Assembly (NCBI RefSeq): GCF_002160525.1 | Contig: NZ_NFKT01000011.1 | Coordinates: 62,001 to 126,000 of the forward strand | Reading direction: 5' to 3' | Source: Lachnoclostridium sp. An169 | Lineage (GTDB): Bacteria > Bacillota > Clostridia > Lachnospirales > Lachnospiraceae | Length of the DNA: 64,000 bases | Part shown: positions 1-8,544 of the stretch, one piece after another | How positions within the stretch are numbered: the stretch's first letter is position 1 | Layout: the number at the start of each line of letters is the position of its first letter | Made by a program: the position numbers and the translations under genes | Notes under the pieces: generated by a model | Seen by the model: only the letters and a program-made list of their open reading frames with translations | The model's database searches: none | What the model was told of the DNA's origin: nothing

Positions 1-3
1 GAG

Positions 4-555
4 ATGTGCGGCAGATATTTTACAGGAGGTCTGTTGGAGAGGAAGGATATCTGTCCTTCTGACCAGGCAGTGATTCTGTGCAGAGGGGGTGCAGCCGGAG
101 AAAGGCACATGGATGGGAAGATTGTCCGGTCGGGGGCTGTATGGGGATTTCCCGCTCCGGAGGGGAATCGGCTGATCATCAATGCACGGGCGGAAAGCGC
201 TTTGGAGCGCAGGATGTTCTGTGACAGGATCCGGCGGGAAAGGTGTGTGGTTCCGGCAGGAGGATTTTATGAGTGGAACCGGCTCAAAGAGAAAAGCGAA
301 TTTACCCGGAATGAAGGAAAAAACATGTACATGGCGGGAATCTGCGGAGAGTTCGCCGGTCAGAAAAGATTTGTCATACTGACAACAAAGGCAAATGAGA
401 GTGTCAGTCCTGTCCATGAACGGATGCCGCTTATCCTTGAAGAATCCGAGATTGAACCGTGGATTCTGGATGATGGCCTGGTGGAATATTTTCTGGCTAA
501 AAAACCGTCATCTCTCAAACGGGATCAGGAGTATGAACAGTTAAGTCTGTTCTGA
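4..555 (+). CDS. SRAP (YedK/HMCES) abasic-site shielding protein
   Basis: SOS response-associated peptidase family protein. Family members form a covalent thiazolidine link with abasic sites in single-stranded DNA and shield them from cleavage. The second codon gives the Cys2 nucleophile (MCGRYF), which fixes the start at position 4 even though the ribosome binding site would lie off the window. The other family motifs follow in order: NARAES from residue 60, PAGGFYEW at 84-91 and HERMP at 138-142. At 183 residues it is a little shorter than E. coli YedK (about 220). It sits 43 bases upstream of a glycosyltransferase gene with no obvious functional link. The family call is firm; the role is taken from the family. 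Confidence 0.93.
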   Translation: MCGRYFTGGLLERKDICPSDQAVILCRGGAAGERHMDGKIVRSGAVWGFPAPEGNRLIINARAESALERRMFCDRIRRERCVVPAGGFYEWNRLKEKSEFTRNEGKNMYMAGICGEFAGQKRFVILTTKANESVSPVHERMPLILEESEIEPWILDDGLVEYFLAKKPSSLKRDQEYEQLSLF

Positions 556-598
556 CATATTATGGAAAAAGCATAAAATGTAGTATCAGGGGAGAAGA

Positions 599-1696
599 AT
601 GGCTTCCATCAGTTTGTGTATGATTGTAAGAGACGAGGAGGATGTGCTGGGCCGATGTCTGGAAAGTGCCGGAGAACTTGTAGATGAGATTATTATTGTG
701 GACACGGGCTCAAAGGATAAAACAAAAGAAAAAGCATTACAGTATACGGACAAGATCTATGACTATTCCTGGCAGGATGATTTTTCAGCTGCCAGGAATT
801 TTTCTCTGGCAAAAGGGACGAAGGACTTCCTGATGTGGCTGGATGCTGACGATGTGATATCCGCAGATGATGCCGGAAAATTTAAGCGTTTGAAGGAGAA
901 GATGGAATCGGATACGGATATGGTGATGATGCCGTATATTACAGCATTTGATGAGAGTGGAAAAGCTGTGTTCTCTTATTACAGAGAGCGGATATTCAGA
1001 AACAGACGTGGATTTGCGTTTCGGGGGAGAGTCCATGAGGCTGTAACTCCTGCGGGAAAAATCGTTTACTGGGATGCAGCCGTGGAACACAGGAAAGTTC
1101 ATCCGGGAAACAGTACGAGAAATCTTCGGATCTATGAAAATATGGAACGGTCCGGAGAGTATTTTGACAGCCGGTCACTTTACTATTATGGAAGAGAGCT
1201 GATCGGACATAAAAAATATGAGAAAGCAATCCGGATTCTGGAAGAGTTTTTGGGCAGAGAAGATGCCTGGGTGGAAAACAGGATTGATGCGACAAGACGG
1301 CTGGCTGATGCGTGGTACGCAAAGGACAATGATAAAAATGCACTGAAGGCTCTCCTGAAAGCTCTGGAGTATGATGTCCCCAGAGGAGAAACATGCTGCT
1401 GTCTGGGACGGCATTTCCAGGAGCGGGGGCAGTATGAACAGGCTGTATACTGGTATACACAGGCACTTGCGGCAAAAAAGAATATGATGTCAGGAGCTTT
1501 TATCGAGGAAGATTGTTATGGTTTTCTTCCGGCAATTTCGCTGTGTGTGTGCCATGACAGGATGGGAGATCTGGAACAGGCGGAATATTATAATGAAATG
1601 GCGGGAAAATTCCGGCCGGATTCTCCGTATTATCTGCAGAACAGGGAGTATTTCAGAGGGGTGAAAGATAAGCAAAATCAAAATACCCACATATAG
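599..1696 (+). CDS. GT2 glycosyltransferase with TPR repeats
   Basis: Family 2 glycosyltransferase of 365 residues. The N-terminal Rossmann-like GT-A domain opens with [10 protein letters not shown] and carries the nucleotide-sugar/metal motif LDADD at residues 81-85. From about residue 200 onward the protein is helical, with tetratricopeptide-like repeats (for example the stretch around [14 protein letters not shown]). There is no signal peptide or membrane segment, so it should act in the cytoplasm. A GGGGAGA ribosome binding site precedes the ATG. It lies 35 bases upstream of the collagen-like gene on the same strand, so the natural inference is that it glycosylates that Thr/Ser-rich protein, as happens with BclA-type proteins. 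The sugar and acceptor cannot be read from the sequence. Confidence 0.85.
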   Translation: MASISLCMIVRDEEDVLGRCLESAGELVDEIIIVDTGSKDKTKEKALQYTDKIYDYSWQDDFSAARNFSLAKGTKDFLMWLDADDVISADDAGKFKRLKEKMESDTDMVMMPYITAFDESGKAVFSYYRERIFRNRRGFAFRGRVHEAVTPAGKIVYWDAAVEHRKVHPGNSTRNLRIYENMERSGEYFDSRSLYYYGRELIGHKKYEKAIRILEEFLGREDAWVENRIDATRRLADAWYAKDNDKNALKALLKALEYDVPRGETCCCLGRHFQERGQYEQAVYWYTQALAAKKNMMSGAFIEEDCYGFLPAISLCVCHDRMGDLEQAEYYNEMAGKFRPDSPYYLQNREYFRGVKDKQNQNTHI

Positions 1697-1731
1697 TAAT
1701 AAGGAATCAGAATAAAAGGAGGGAAGAATAT

Positions 1732-2652
1732 ATGTTATGGTTCAGAAAAAAATCGGATACAGAAGGAAGAATCCCAGAAGGAGTGCAGGAGCAGGCAGTC
1801 GGAAACGGCAGTGAAACAGAATCCTGCAGCTGCAGAAGAGATTTCTTCGGACGGCCCTGCTGTCCGGAAACGTGTCCTTGCAAAGGACCAACCGGAGCGA
1901 CGGGTCCGACCGGTCCCAGTGGAGCAACTGGTCCGAGCGGCCCGAGCGGGGCAACCGGTCCAACAGGTCCGACCGGTCCGAGCGGAGTAACCGGTCCAAT
2001 AGGTCCGACCGGTCCGAGCGGAGTAACCGGTCCAACAGGTCCGACCGGCCCGAGCGGGTCAACCGGTCCAACGGGACCGACCGGCCCGAGCGGGGCAACT
2101 GGTCCAACGGGTCCAAGCGGAGCAACCGGTCCGAGCGGGGCAACCGGCCCCACAGGTCCGAGTGGAGCAACCGGCCCGAGTGGAGCAACGGGACCAACGG
2201 GACCGACCGGAGGCAACTCTTCTCCGGAGCTTCTGGCAGCTTATTCTACGCCGTCACAGACCGGGACATCAGGTAGTCCGCTTATCTTTGACCGCAACGC
2301 AGTGTCAAGTGGAGACGCAGTGACTCATACACAGAACAGCGGCAGTATTGTGATACAGGAGCCGGGATTTTATGAGGTGTCTTTCCACGGAACATTCGGT
2401 TCGGTCAGCGGGGCTGATTTCCCGTCAACGGTTTCCGTCTATCTGGAACAGCAGGGGCAGGTGGTCCCCGGTACGAATGTGCAGCATACGTTCCACACGA
2501 CTTCCGATACAAGCGGTCTTTCTTTTTCACAGATTGTCAATGTGTCAGAGGTCCCGGCTACACTGGAGATCATAGGACAGGGAACAGACTGGTTTTACAG
2601 TGGAATCACTCTTACGGTAAACCGTCTGGGCGGAGATGGAACAGAATCGTAG
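1732..2652 (+). CDS. Collagen-like GXY-repeat surface protein
   Basis: 306-residue protein in three parts. Residues 1-51 are a short head with six cysteines between 32 and 50 (C32, C34, C43, C44, C48, C50). Residues 52-159 are 36 uninterrupted G-X-Y triplets, almost all GPT, GPS or GAT, encoded at 1885-2208. Residues 160-306 are a beta-rich globular domain that resembles the trimerising C-terminal domains of BclA-type spore and surface proteins. No classical signal peptide or LPXTG anchor is visible. An AAAGGAGGG site lies 8-9 bases before the ATG. The Thr-rich triplets are typical O-glycosylation acceptors, and a glycosyltransferase gene lies directly upstream. The fold class is firm; surface or spore location is inferred. 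Confidence 0.88.
   Translation: MLWFRKKSDTEGRIPEGVQEQAVGNGSETESCSCRRDFFGRPCCPETCPCKGPTGATGPTGPSGATGPSGPSGATGPTGPTGPSGVTGPIGPTGPSGVTGPTGPTGPSGSTGPTGPTGPSGATGPTGPSGATGPSGATGPTGPSGATGPSGATGPTGPTGGNSSPELLAAYSTPSQTGTSGSPLIFDRNAVSSGDAVTHTQNSGSIVIQEPGFYEVSFHGTFGSVSGADFPSTVSVYLEQQGQVVPGTNVQHTFHTTSDTSGLSFSQIVNVSEVPATLEIIGQGTDWFYSGITLTVNRLGGDGTES
1885..2208 (+). repeat. Tandem 9-bp collagen triplet repeats
   Basis: Thirty-six in-frame 9-bp units coding for G-X-Y, built from alternations of GGTCCGACC, GGTCCGAGC and GGAGCAACC-like units. Higher-order blocks recur ([12 protein letters not shown] and GPT-GPS-GAT), a sign of expansion by slippage or unequal exchange. Repeat number is likely to vary between strains. 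Confidence 0.95.
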
Positions 2653-2698
2653 GAAAGCCAGAGAAAAGTAAAAACGGATTATGCAAAAGAATACCGGC

Positions 2699-2720
2699 AG
2701 GCGTCCCGTAAGGGGCGCCT
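2699..2720 (+). terminator. Possible terminator hairpin after the collagen-like gene
   Basis: A 9-bp stem with one G-U pair (AGGCGTCCC, loop GTAA, GGGGCGCCT) lies 47 bases after the stop codon. No T-run follows, so it may be a weak or factor-assisted terminator or only a stabilising 3' hairpin. Confidence 0.4.
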
Positions 2721-2829
2721 GAACCGGAGAATTTGGCAGTGAGAGCTATCACTTCGGGAAAGATGATTTTCCTGTCTGTTTGTGATAGAATAGGACAGGA
2801 GAAATGATACGAGAAAAGAGGAGAGAAAG

Positions 2830-4065
2830 ATGAAATACGATTTTACCAGTATTTTGGACAGGCGCGGAAAGGATGCGATTGCGGTGGACGCGCCGGAGAT
2901 GGAAGGAATTTTCGGCTCGGATTATTTCGGGCAGGCGAAACTGAAACCCGGATTTGACCGGATTCCGATGTGGGTGGCAGACATGAATTTTCCCACCGTA
3001 CCCACAATTCCGGAAGCGATTATTGAGCGGGCGAAACATCCGGCATATGGCTATTTTGCACCGCGGGATGAGTATTTTGATGAGATTATCCGATGGCATG
3101 AGAAACGCAACGGTGTGACCGGATTAAAGAGAGAACATATCGGTTATGAAAATGGAGTTCTGGGCGGCGTGATCAGCGCTTTGAATGTTCTCTGCTCAAA
3201 AGGAGACTCCGTGCTGCTGCATTCTCCGACCTATATCGGTTTTACCGGATCAATCGGCGGAAACGGATATAATATGGTGCTGAGCCCCCTGGTTCAGGAT
3301 GAGGAAGGAATCTGGCGGATGGATTATGAGGATATGGAAAAGAAGATCGTGGAGAATCACATCCACGCCGCTGTTTTCTGTTCGCCCCACAACCCCACGG
3401 GAAGAGTGTGGGAGCGGGAAGAGATGGAAAAGATGATGGAGATTTACCGGAAATATGACGTCTATGTAGTCTGCGATGAAATCTGGTCCGACCTGATTCT
3501 CAATGACAACAGACATATTCCGCTTCAGAGCATTTCCGAGGATGCCAGGAACCGGACTGTGGCGGTCTATGCCCCGTCCAAGACTTTTAATCTGGCAGGG
3601 CTGATCGGAAGCTACCATATCGTTTACAACAGGTGGCTCCGGGAAAGAATGGACAAGGAATCCTCCCTTTCCCATTACAACAGCATGAATATGCTGTCCA
3701 TGTACGCTTTGATCGGCGCTTATAAACCGGAGGGCTATGAGTGGGTGGACGAGCTCTGCCAGGTGCTCAGCGGGAATATCAATTTTGCCTGTGATTTTAT
3801 CCGGGAGCATTTCAAAGGCGTGAGAGTGTCAAAACCCCAGGGAACGTACATGCTTCTTCTGGACTGTGAAGAATGGTGCAGGGCGAACGGCGTATCTATC
3901 GGAGAACTGCAGGTGAAAGGTCTGGAGGTTGGCGTGCTCTGGCAGGACGGGCGTCCTTTCCACAGCGAATACGGAATCCGTATGAATCTGGCTCTGCCGT
4001 TTTCACGGGTGAAAGAAGCCTTTGAGCGTCTGGACCGGTATGTATTCAACGGGACACAGGAGTAA
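2830..4065 (+). CDS. PatB/MalY-type PLP aminotransferase (C-S beta-lyase)
   Basis: Fold-type I pyridoxal-phosphate enzyme of 411 residues, in the MalY/PatB branch that usually cleaves cystathionine and related C-S bonds to a thiol, pyruvate and ammonia. The MWVADMNFPT segment near residue 48 is the usual PatB N-terminal signature. SPHNPTGRVW holds the cofactor-contacting Asn, VCDEIWSDL the Asp, and YAPSKTFNLAGL the Schiff-base lysine, K251. A GGAGAGAAAG ribosome binding site precedes the ATG. No sulfur-pathway neighbour is present, so aminotransferase activity on another substrate cannot be excluded. Confidence 0.87.
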   Translation: MKYDFTSILDRRGKDAIAVDAPEMEGIFGSDYFGQAKLKPGFDRIPMWVADMNFPTVPTIPEAIIERAKHPAYGYFAPRDEYFDEIIRWHEKRNGVTGLKREHIGYENGVLGGVISALNVLCSKGDSVLLHSPTYIGFTGSIGGNGYNMVLSPLVQDEEGIWRMDYEDMEKKIVENHIHAAVFCSPHNPTGRVWEREEMEKMMEIYRKYDVYVVCDEIWSDLILNDNRHIPLQSISEDARNRTVAVYAPSKTFNLAGLIGSYHIVYNRWLRERMDKESSLSHYNSMNMLSMYALIGAYKPEGYEWVDELCQVLSGNINFACDFIREHFKGVRVSKPQGTYMLLLDCEEWCRANGVSIGELQVKGLEVGVLWQDGRPFHSEYGIRMNLALPFSRVKEAFERLDRYVFNGTQE

Positions 4066-4178
4066 TGCGTTGGAGAGAGAAAAAAAGACGGGGAAGGCGT
4101 GACTCGCATGAGCCGCGCCTTCTCCTGTCTGGAACGGTCTGCTTTTCGCCGGCCTCTCATCTGTTTCCCGTCCGCTTT

Positions 4179-5135
4179 TCATTTGTTATCTGCTGTCTTC
4201 TGCCATCTTTTCCGCATCTCTGAGGGGCTGATTTTCAGCCATTTCCGAAATGTCTCAGCGTAATAACTGGCATTGGAAAATCCTACTGACAGGGCGATCT
4301 CCGTAATGGACAGATCCATATTCCGAAGCAGTTCCACACTTTTGTCCAGACGGTAATGAGTCAGGTATTCCCCGGGAGTCTGGGAATAGTATCTGGCAAA
4401 GAGCCGGCAGCATTTACTCTGTCCGACAGCCCCGGCAGCGGCGATCTGGGCGAGAGTAATCTTATTTCTGTAATTTTTCTGAATAAATCCCACCATATTT
4501 TTCATAATGACAAGATCCTGGCTGGGGGCATGATCCGTTCCGGTATCCTCCGGGGCATGTTCGCAGAGCAGCCCCCAGATCCGGGCAAAGGCGGACAGTG
4601 CAAAGAGGGGAATTGTGTTTTTTGCTTGTCTGTTCCGGGAAAGTTCTTCATTTTCAGAAAAAAGTCTGCGCAGCAGGGAAAGAATCTCTTCCTGCCAGTC
4701 AATTTCCGGGAAAAGCAGGGAGTAAGGCATCCGGCTGTTGCGGATCAGGGGGAGGATGAAATCACTTTCAAAAGGATACATGGAGCACAGAAGCATGGGA
4801 TGGAAGAGGATGCACAGAAAATCGCATTCGCTTTCTGAATCCGAAAATACGAAATGCATCTGTCCCGAATTGACAAAGATTCCTTCTCCGCTTTTCATGG
4901 TTACAATCTCTCCGTTTATGTTGTACTGCATCTGCCCCGAAAGGATGCAGATCAGTTCCACATCATCGTGCCAGTGGTTCGGGGCACGGTAATCCGGGTA
5001 AAGGGAGAGAAGCCCTCTGCGGATATAGACAGGATAACCGGGGAAGGTATAGCGGACTTTTTCCGAGCGGTCATCGTTTAAAAGAATCGATGGCGTCATG
5101 GAAAGAGACCCAGTTCGGGATTGGGGCTGGAACAT
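4179..5135 (-). CDS. AraC-family transcriptional regulator
   Basis: 318-residue regulator with an N-terminal cupin-type ligand domain (about residues 25-120, including PNHWHDDVELICILSGQM) and a C-terminal AraC double helix-turn-helix over the last 100 residues (IAAAGAVGQSKCCRLFARYY, then ITEIALSVGFSNASYYAETF). The ATG at 5135 is preferred because GAGGTG lies 6 bases before it; a GTG three codons upstream (5144) would overlap that site. It is transcribed away from a decayed MATE pump gene, and the shared upstream region carries repeated motifs. By family it should bind a small molecule, often a sugar, and activate a neighbouring gene; the target may have been the now broken pump. Confidence 0.88.
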   Translation of the reverse strand: MFQPQSRTGSLSMTPSILLNDDRSEKVRYTFPGYPVYIRRGLLSLYPDYRAPNHWHDDVELICILSGQMQYNINGEIVTMKSGEGIFVNSGQMHFVFSDSESECDFLCILFHPMLLCSMYPFESDFILPLIRNSRMPYSLLFPEIDWQEEILSLLRRLFSENEELSRNRQAKNTIPLFALSAFARIWGLLCEHAPEDTGTDHAPSQDLVIMKNMVGFIQKNYRNKITLAQIAAAGAVGQSKCCRLFARYYSQTPGEYLTHYRLDKSVELLRNMDLSITEIALSVGFSNASYYAETFRKWLKISPSEMRKRWQKTADNK

Positions 5136-5168
5136 AAATATCACCTCGCAGGATTGTTATGGAATCTG

Positions 5169-5192
5169 ACAGATATCTGATAGATATTCTGT
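5169..5192. promoter_or_regulatory. Interrupted palindrome upstream of the AraC gene
   Basis: ACAGATATC and GATATTCTGT are near-perfect inverted arms around a 5-bp centre, in the AT-rich region just upstream of the AraC-family start. Position and symmetry suit an operator; the binding protein is unknown. Confidence 0.35.
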
Positions 5193-5220
5193 ATTTGGTA
5201 CAGTAAAATTATATTTGATA

Positions 5221-5326
5221 CGGCGAAACGTGTCAAGCGGCCGGCATGTGTCAGAACATGCGGTCTGTCGGGCGGCAAAACCTGTCAGGTGGTTGACAGT
5301 ATCGGGCGGCGAAAGCCGTCAGGTGA
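5221..5326. repeat. Three imperfect 20-bp direct repeats in a divergent promoter region
   Basis: Copies at 5221-5240, 5273-5292 and 5307-5326 share the pattern CGGCRAAACSTGTCAGGTGG (copy 2 reads CGGCAAAACCTGTCAGGTGG). They lie between the AraC-family gene and the MATE remnant on the opposite strand. AraC-type proteins commonly bind direct repeats, so these are plausible sites for the neighbouring regulator. Confidence 0.45.
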
Positions 5327-5372
5327 CCGGATATGCCGGCAATATATACGGAAAGAAGGGAATTTTGGAAAT

Positions 5373-6234
5373 ATGGATGACAAAGAATTTCGCAGAAAGC
5401 TGGTCAGCCTTGTACTGCCCATCACATTCCAGCAGTTTATGCTTGCAGTGGTCAGCGCCTGTGACGCGCTGATGGTTGGAGTGATCAGCCAGGATCTGCT
5501 CTCGGCGGTATCCCTGGCGAGCCAGATTACTTTCGTATACAATCTGTTTTCCGCTGCGCTGACCATCGGGACAAGCATGTTTGCGGCGCAGTACTGGGGG
5601 AAGGGGGACAGAAGATCCATTGAGAAAATACTGGGAATCGTGCTGAGAACCTCTCTTGGCGTGTCCATGGTCTTCTTTCTGGCGGCGGTCTTTTTCCCGG
5701 ATCTTCTGATGAAGATCTTCACAGCGGACCCGATTCTGGCAGAGTATGGCTCCGGCTATCTGAGGATCGTGGGAATCACGTATCTTCTGTGCGGCATATC
5801 CCAGATCTATCTGTGCATTATGAAAAACAGCGGTCTGGCGGCGAAAAGCATGGTGATCAGCTCGACTGCTGCGGTGTTGAATATTTTCCTGAACGCAGTG
5901 CTGATCTACGGACTTTTCGGCGCGCCGAGGATGGAGGCAGAGGGAGCTGCTGCGGCATTATATGGTGGGAAAATATGTAAACAGCACGACCATCGGCGGT
6001 ATTTTCTGCGCGGGCGGAGATTCCAGATTCGGGTTCCTGTGCGATACGGTTACTCTCTGGTGCTTTACAGTTCCGGCGGGGTTTCTGGCGGCATTTGTGC
6101 TCAAATGGCATGTCCTCGCCGTGTATTTCATCATCAGCCTGGATGAGATCGTTAAGCTGCCGGCTGTATACAGGAGATATAAACGGTATGTGTGGCTGAA
6201 GGATCTGACGAAGGTCGGAGGAAGCGGAAAATAA
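5373..6234 (+). pseudogene. MATE efflux pump, internally deleted and frameshifted
   Basis: The first part (ATG 5373 to about 5960) encodes the N-terminal half of a MATE multidrug/Na+ antiporter, from MDDKEFRRKLVSLVLP through LLCGISQIYLCIMKNSG. Near 5960 the frame is lost, and the C-terminal end of the same family resumes in another frame (about 5962-6234: STTIGGIFCAGGDSRFGF to KLPAVYRRYKRYVWLKD). Compared with the intact MATE gene at 51872-53269, roughly 170 codons are missing between the segments, so a single internal deletion plus a frame change explains the locus. The product would lack about half of its 12 helices and is not expected to work. A sequencing error cannot explain so large a loss. 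Confidence 0.87.
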
Positions 6235-6282
6235 GAGGATGCTGGAAGGAAAACCCGAAAAGAAAAGACGGAGGGAGAAAAG

Positions 6283-6906
6283 ATGAAGGAAAAAAAGATG
6301 ACAATGCGGGAGAGAATCATGCAGGGAAAACTGTTTACCGATGAGTGCGAGGGGCTGCCAGAGGAACGGCTTGCCGCGAAGAAACGAATGAAAGCATTTA
6401 ACGATTCTGCACCGGATGAGACAGAGAAAAGGCAGGCGCTTCTGACGGAGATTTTCGGAAAGAAGACGGACGTCTGGATCGAGCCGCCGTTTTACTTCTG
6501 CTATGGGACTCACATTTCGGTTGGAGAAGGGTCTTACATTAATATGAACTGTAATTTTATTGATGATGGATCGATTAGCATCGGAAAAAATGTCATGTTC
6601 GGTCCGGCTGTTACGGTTGCAACCGTGGGACATCCGGTAAATCCCGGACTGCGGGGATACATGTATACAGATCCGGTGAGGATCGGCGACAACTGCTGGA
6701 TCGGCGCGAACGTGATGATCTGTCCCGGCGTTTCAATCGGGGAGAACAGCGTGATCGGAGCGGGCAGCGTGGTGACACGCGATATCCCGGCAGGTTCTGT
6801 CGCTGCGGGGAATCCCTGCCGCGTGATCCGTGAAATTGGAGAGCGGGACGAAGTGTACTATTATAAGGAACGGAAGATCGAGCTGCCGGAAGAGCAGCAG
6901 GAGTGA
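6283..6906 (+). CDS. Maltose/galactoside-type sugar O-acetyltransferase
   Basis: 207-residue acetyl-CoA-dependent O-acetyltransferase of the Maa/LacA/NodL family. An N-terminal helical cap (MTMRERIMQGKLFTDECEGL) is followed by a left-handed parallel beta-helix of hexapeptide repeats (ISIGKNVMFGPAVTV, VRIGDNCWIGANVMICPGVSIG, NSVIGAGSVVTRDIPAGSVAAGNP). The catalytic His is H117 in TVGHPV. GGGAGAAAAG precedes the ATG. It follows the MATE remnant by 48 bases but shows no functional tie to it. The sugar substrate is not evident; this family often detoxifies non-metabolised sugars. Confidence 0.92.
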   Translation: MKEKKMTMRERIMQGKLFTDECEGLPEERLAAKKRMKAFNDSAPDETEKRQALLTEIFGKKTDVWIEPPFYFCYGTHISVGEGSYINMNCNFIDDGSISIGKNVMFGPAVTVATVGHPVNPGLRGYMYTDPVRIGDNCWIGANVMICPGVSIGENSVIGAGSVVTRDIPAGSVAAGNPCRVIREIGERDEVYYYKERKIELPEEQQE

Positions 6907-7040
6907 TGTTTATCCGATTTCACGGAAGTCCGGAATGAACGGAAAAGAAACAGAAAAATTTTTCGGGAAAATGTGATTCTGTCACTGACTGTAGAGAAAT
7001 AGTATGATATACTGGCAGAAAAATGACAGGAGAAGCATTT

Positions 7041-8468
7041 ATGGGATTTACGATAGAGACAAGTATATCAGCGATTACGGTTTTTCTGCAGGGGCTTTTA
7101 AGCTTTTTCTCGCCCTGTGTTCTTCCGCTCGTCCCCCTTTATCTGGGGTATCTTTCCGGTGGGATCGGCGCGGAGAGCAGGAGACAGGAGAGTAAGAAGG
7201 ATGAAAATCAGTCCGGAAGCGTGGGACAGTCCGGCAAAGTGCAGTCCGGACACAGGGATGGGCTCGCAGGGGGCAGGATGCGGATTTTCCTGCGCGTTCT
7301 CTTTTTCGCGCTAGGGATCAGCGCCGCCTTTTTCGTCCTCGGTCTGGGAGCGACGGCGGCGGGAAGTTTCCTGAATGAGAACCGCATGCTCTTTGCCCGG
7401 ATCGGGGGAGTGCTGATCATTCTGTTCGGTCTGTACCAGATGGGCGTGTTCGGCAGTTCCAGGCTCCTGGGAGAGGAACATCGCATCCCCTTCCATCTGG
7501 AAAAGATGACCATGTCTCCTGTTACGGCTCTGATTATGGGCTTTACTTTCAGCTTTGCCTGGACGCCCTGCGTGGGACCTGCGCTTACCAGCGTGCTTCT
7601 GATGGCAGGCAGCGCCCAGAGCAGTGCGAAAGGTTTTCTGCTGATCGGAGTATATACGCTTGGGTTTGTTCTGCCGTTTCTTGCTGCGGGAATCTTTACA
7701 TCGCAGTTGCTTGGATTTTTCCGGAAGCATATGAAAGTTGTTCGCTATACGGTGAAAATCGGCGGCGTGCTCATGATTCTCATGGGTGTTCTCATGTTTA
7801 CCGGGACGATGAATAATATCACCGGGTATCTTTCCACGGTGCAGCAGGCAGAATCCGAAGGCGGGGATACAGCCGGCACGGAGAATGTGGCTGATACGGA
7901 GAGCGCCGGGCAGCAGGAGAGCTCTGCGGAAAGTCAGACAGATGAAAACAGTGCAGCGGCCAGTCAGACAGAGAATGAAGAGAACCAGTCCGGGAACGCG
8001 GACGGAAGCTCTGAGGAAAACCGTACGAAAGCCTATGATTTTACTTTGACAGACCAGTATGGCAACACCCATACACTGTCAGATTACGAGGGAAAAGTGA
8101 TCTTCCTGAATTTCTGGGGAACCTGGTGTCCGCCGTGCAGGGCGGAGATGCCGGATATCCAGAAGCTCTATGAGGAGTATGCTTCCCAGGGTGACGATGC
8201 TGAGGTGGTGATCCTCGGCGCGGCAGCGCCCGGCATGGGGCAGGAAGGATCGAAAGAAGAGATTACTTCATTTATGGAAGAAAACGGATACACTTATCCG
8301 GTACTCATGGATGAGACATATGAGATGTTTAACTGGTATGGGATCACAGCCTTTCCTACCACTTTCATGATTGACAGGGAAGGATATGTTTATGGTTATG
8401 TAAGCGGTCAGATGACCGAGGATATCATGCGCAGCATTATCGACCAGACGTTAAGCGGGGGAAAATAA
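7041..8468 (+). CDS. CcdA membrane domain fused to TlpA-like thioredoxin
   Basis: 475-residue two-domain redox protein. The N-terminal CcdA/DsbD-beta-type membrane domain (about six helices) has the conserved cysteines in FFSPCVLPLVP (C26) and FAWTPCVGPAL. After a long Gln/Ser/Glu-rich, low-complexity linker (about residues 268-330) comes a TlpA/ResA-like thioredoxin fold with the active-site pair C363-P-P-C366 and the cis-proline segment TAFPTTFMID. By family it would carry electrons from cytoplasmic thioredoxin across the membrane to the extracytoplasmic thioredoxin domain for disulfide reduction. The ATG at 7041 is chosen because CAGGAG lies 8 bases before it; an ATG six codons upstream has no such site. 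A charged loop after the first helix is longer than usual. Confidence 0.88.
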   Translation: MGFTIETSISAITVFLQGLLSFFSPCVLPLVPLYLGYLSGGIGAESRRQESKKDENQSGSVGQSGKVQSGHRDGLAGGRMRIFLRVLFFALGISAAFFVLGLGATAAGSFLNENRMLFARIGGVLIILFGLYQMGVFGSSRLLGEEHRIPFHLEKMTMSPVTALIMGFTFSFAWTPCVGPALTSVLLMAGSAQSSAKGFLLIGVYTLGFVLPFLAAGIFTSQLLGFFRKHMKVVRYTVKIGGVLMILMGVLMFTGTMNNITGYLSTVQQAESEGGDTAGTENVADTESAGQQESSAESQTDENSAAASQTENEENQSGNADGSSEENRTKAYDFTLTDQYGNTHTLSDYEGKVIFLNFWGTWCPPCRAEMPDIQKLYEEYASQGDDAEVVILGAAAPGMGQEGSKEEITSFMEENGYTYPVLMDETYEMFNWYGITAFPTTFMIDREGYVYGYVSGQMTEDIMRSIIDQTLSGGK

Positions 8469-8487
8469 ATATTTTTCTTTCAAATTC

Positions 8488-8518
8488 TTGACCTTCCAGG
8501 GACTTGAAGGTGTATAAA
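8488..8518 (+). promoter_or_regulatory. MerR-type promoter with 19-bp spacer and dyad
   Basis: The -35 box TTGACC (8488-8493) and -10 box TATAAA (8513-8518) are separated by 19 bp instead of 17. The spacer carries a dyad, ACCTTC at 8491-8496 and GAAGGT at 8506-8511. This is the hallmark of promoters twisted open by MerR-family activators. It lies just before the MerR-family gene at 8545, so autoregulation is likely. Confidence 0.8.
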
Positions 8519-8544
8519 GAAGGCGGAAACGGAGGAATGAGGCT

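Noticed and set aside
1885-2208. Tandem repeats considered as a CRISPR array.
   Set aside because: Nine-base in-frame units with no spacers; they encode G-X-Y triplets.
1707-2216. Long opposite-strand reading frame rich in Gly-Pro-Val through the collagen repeat.
   Set aside because: It is the reverse complement of the 9-bp repeats, has no ribosome binding site and no non-repeat domain.
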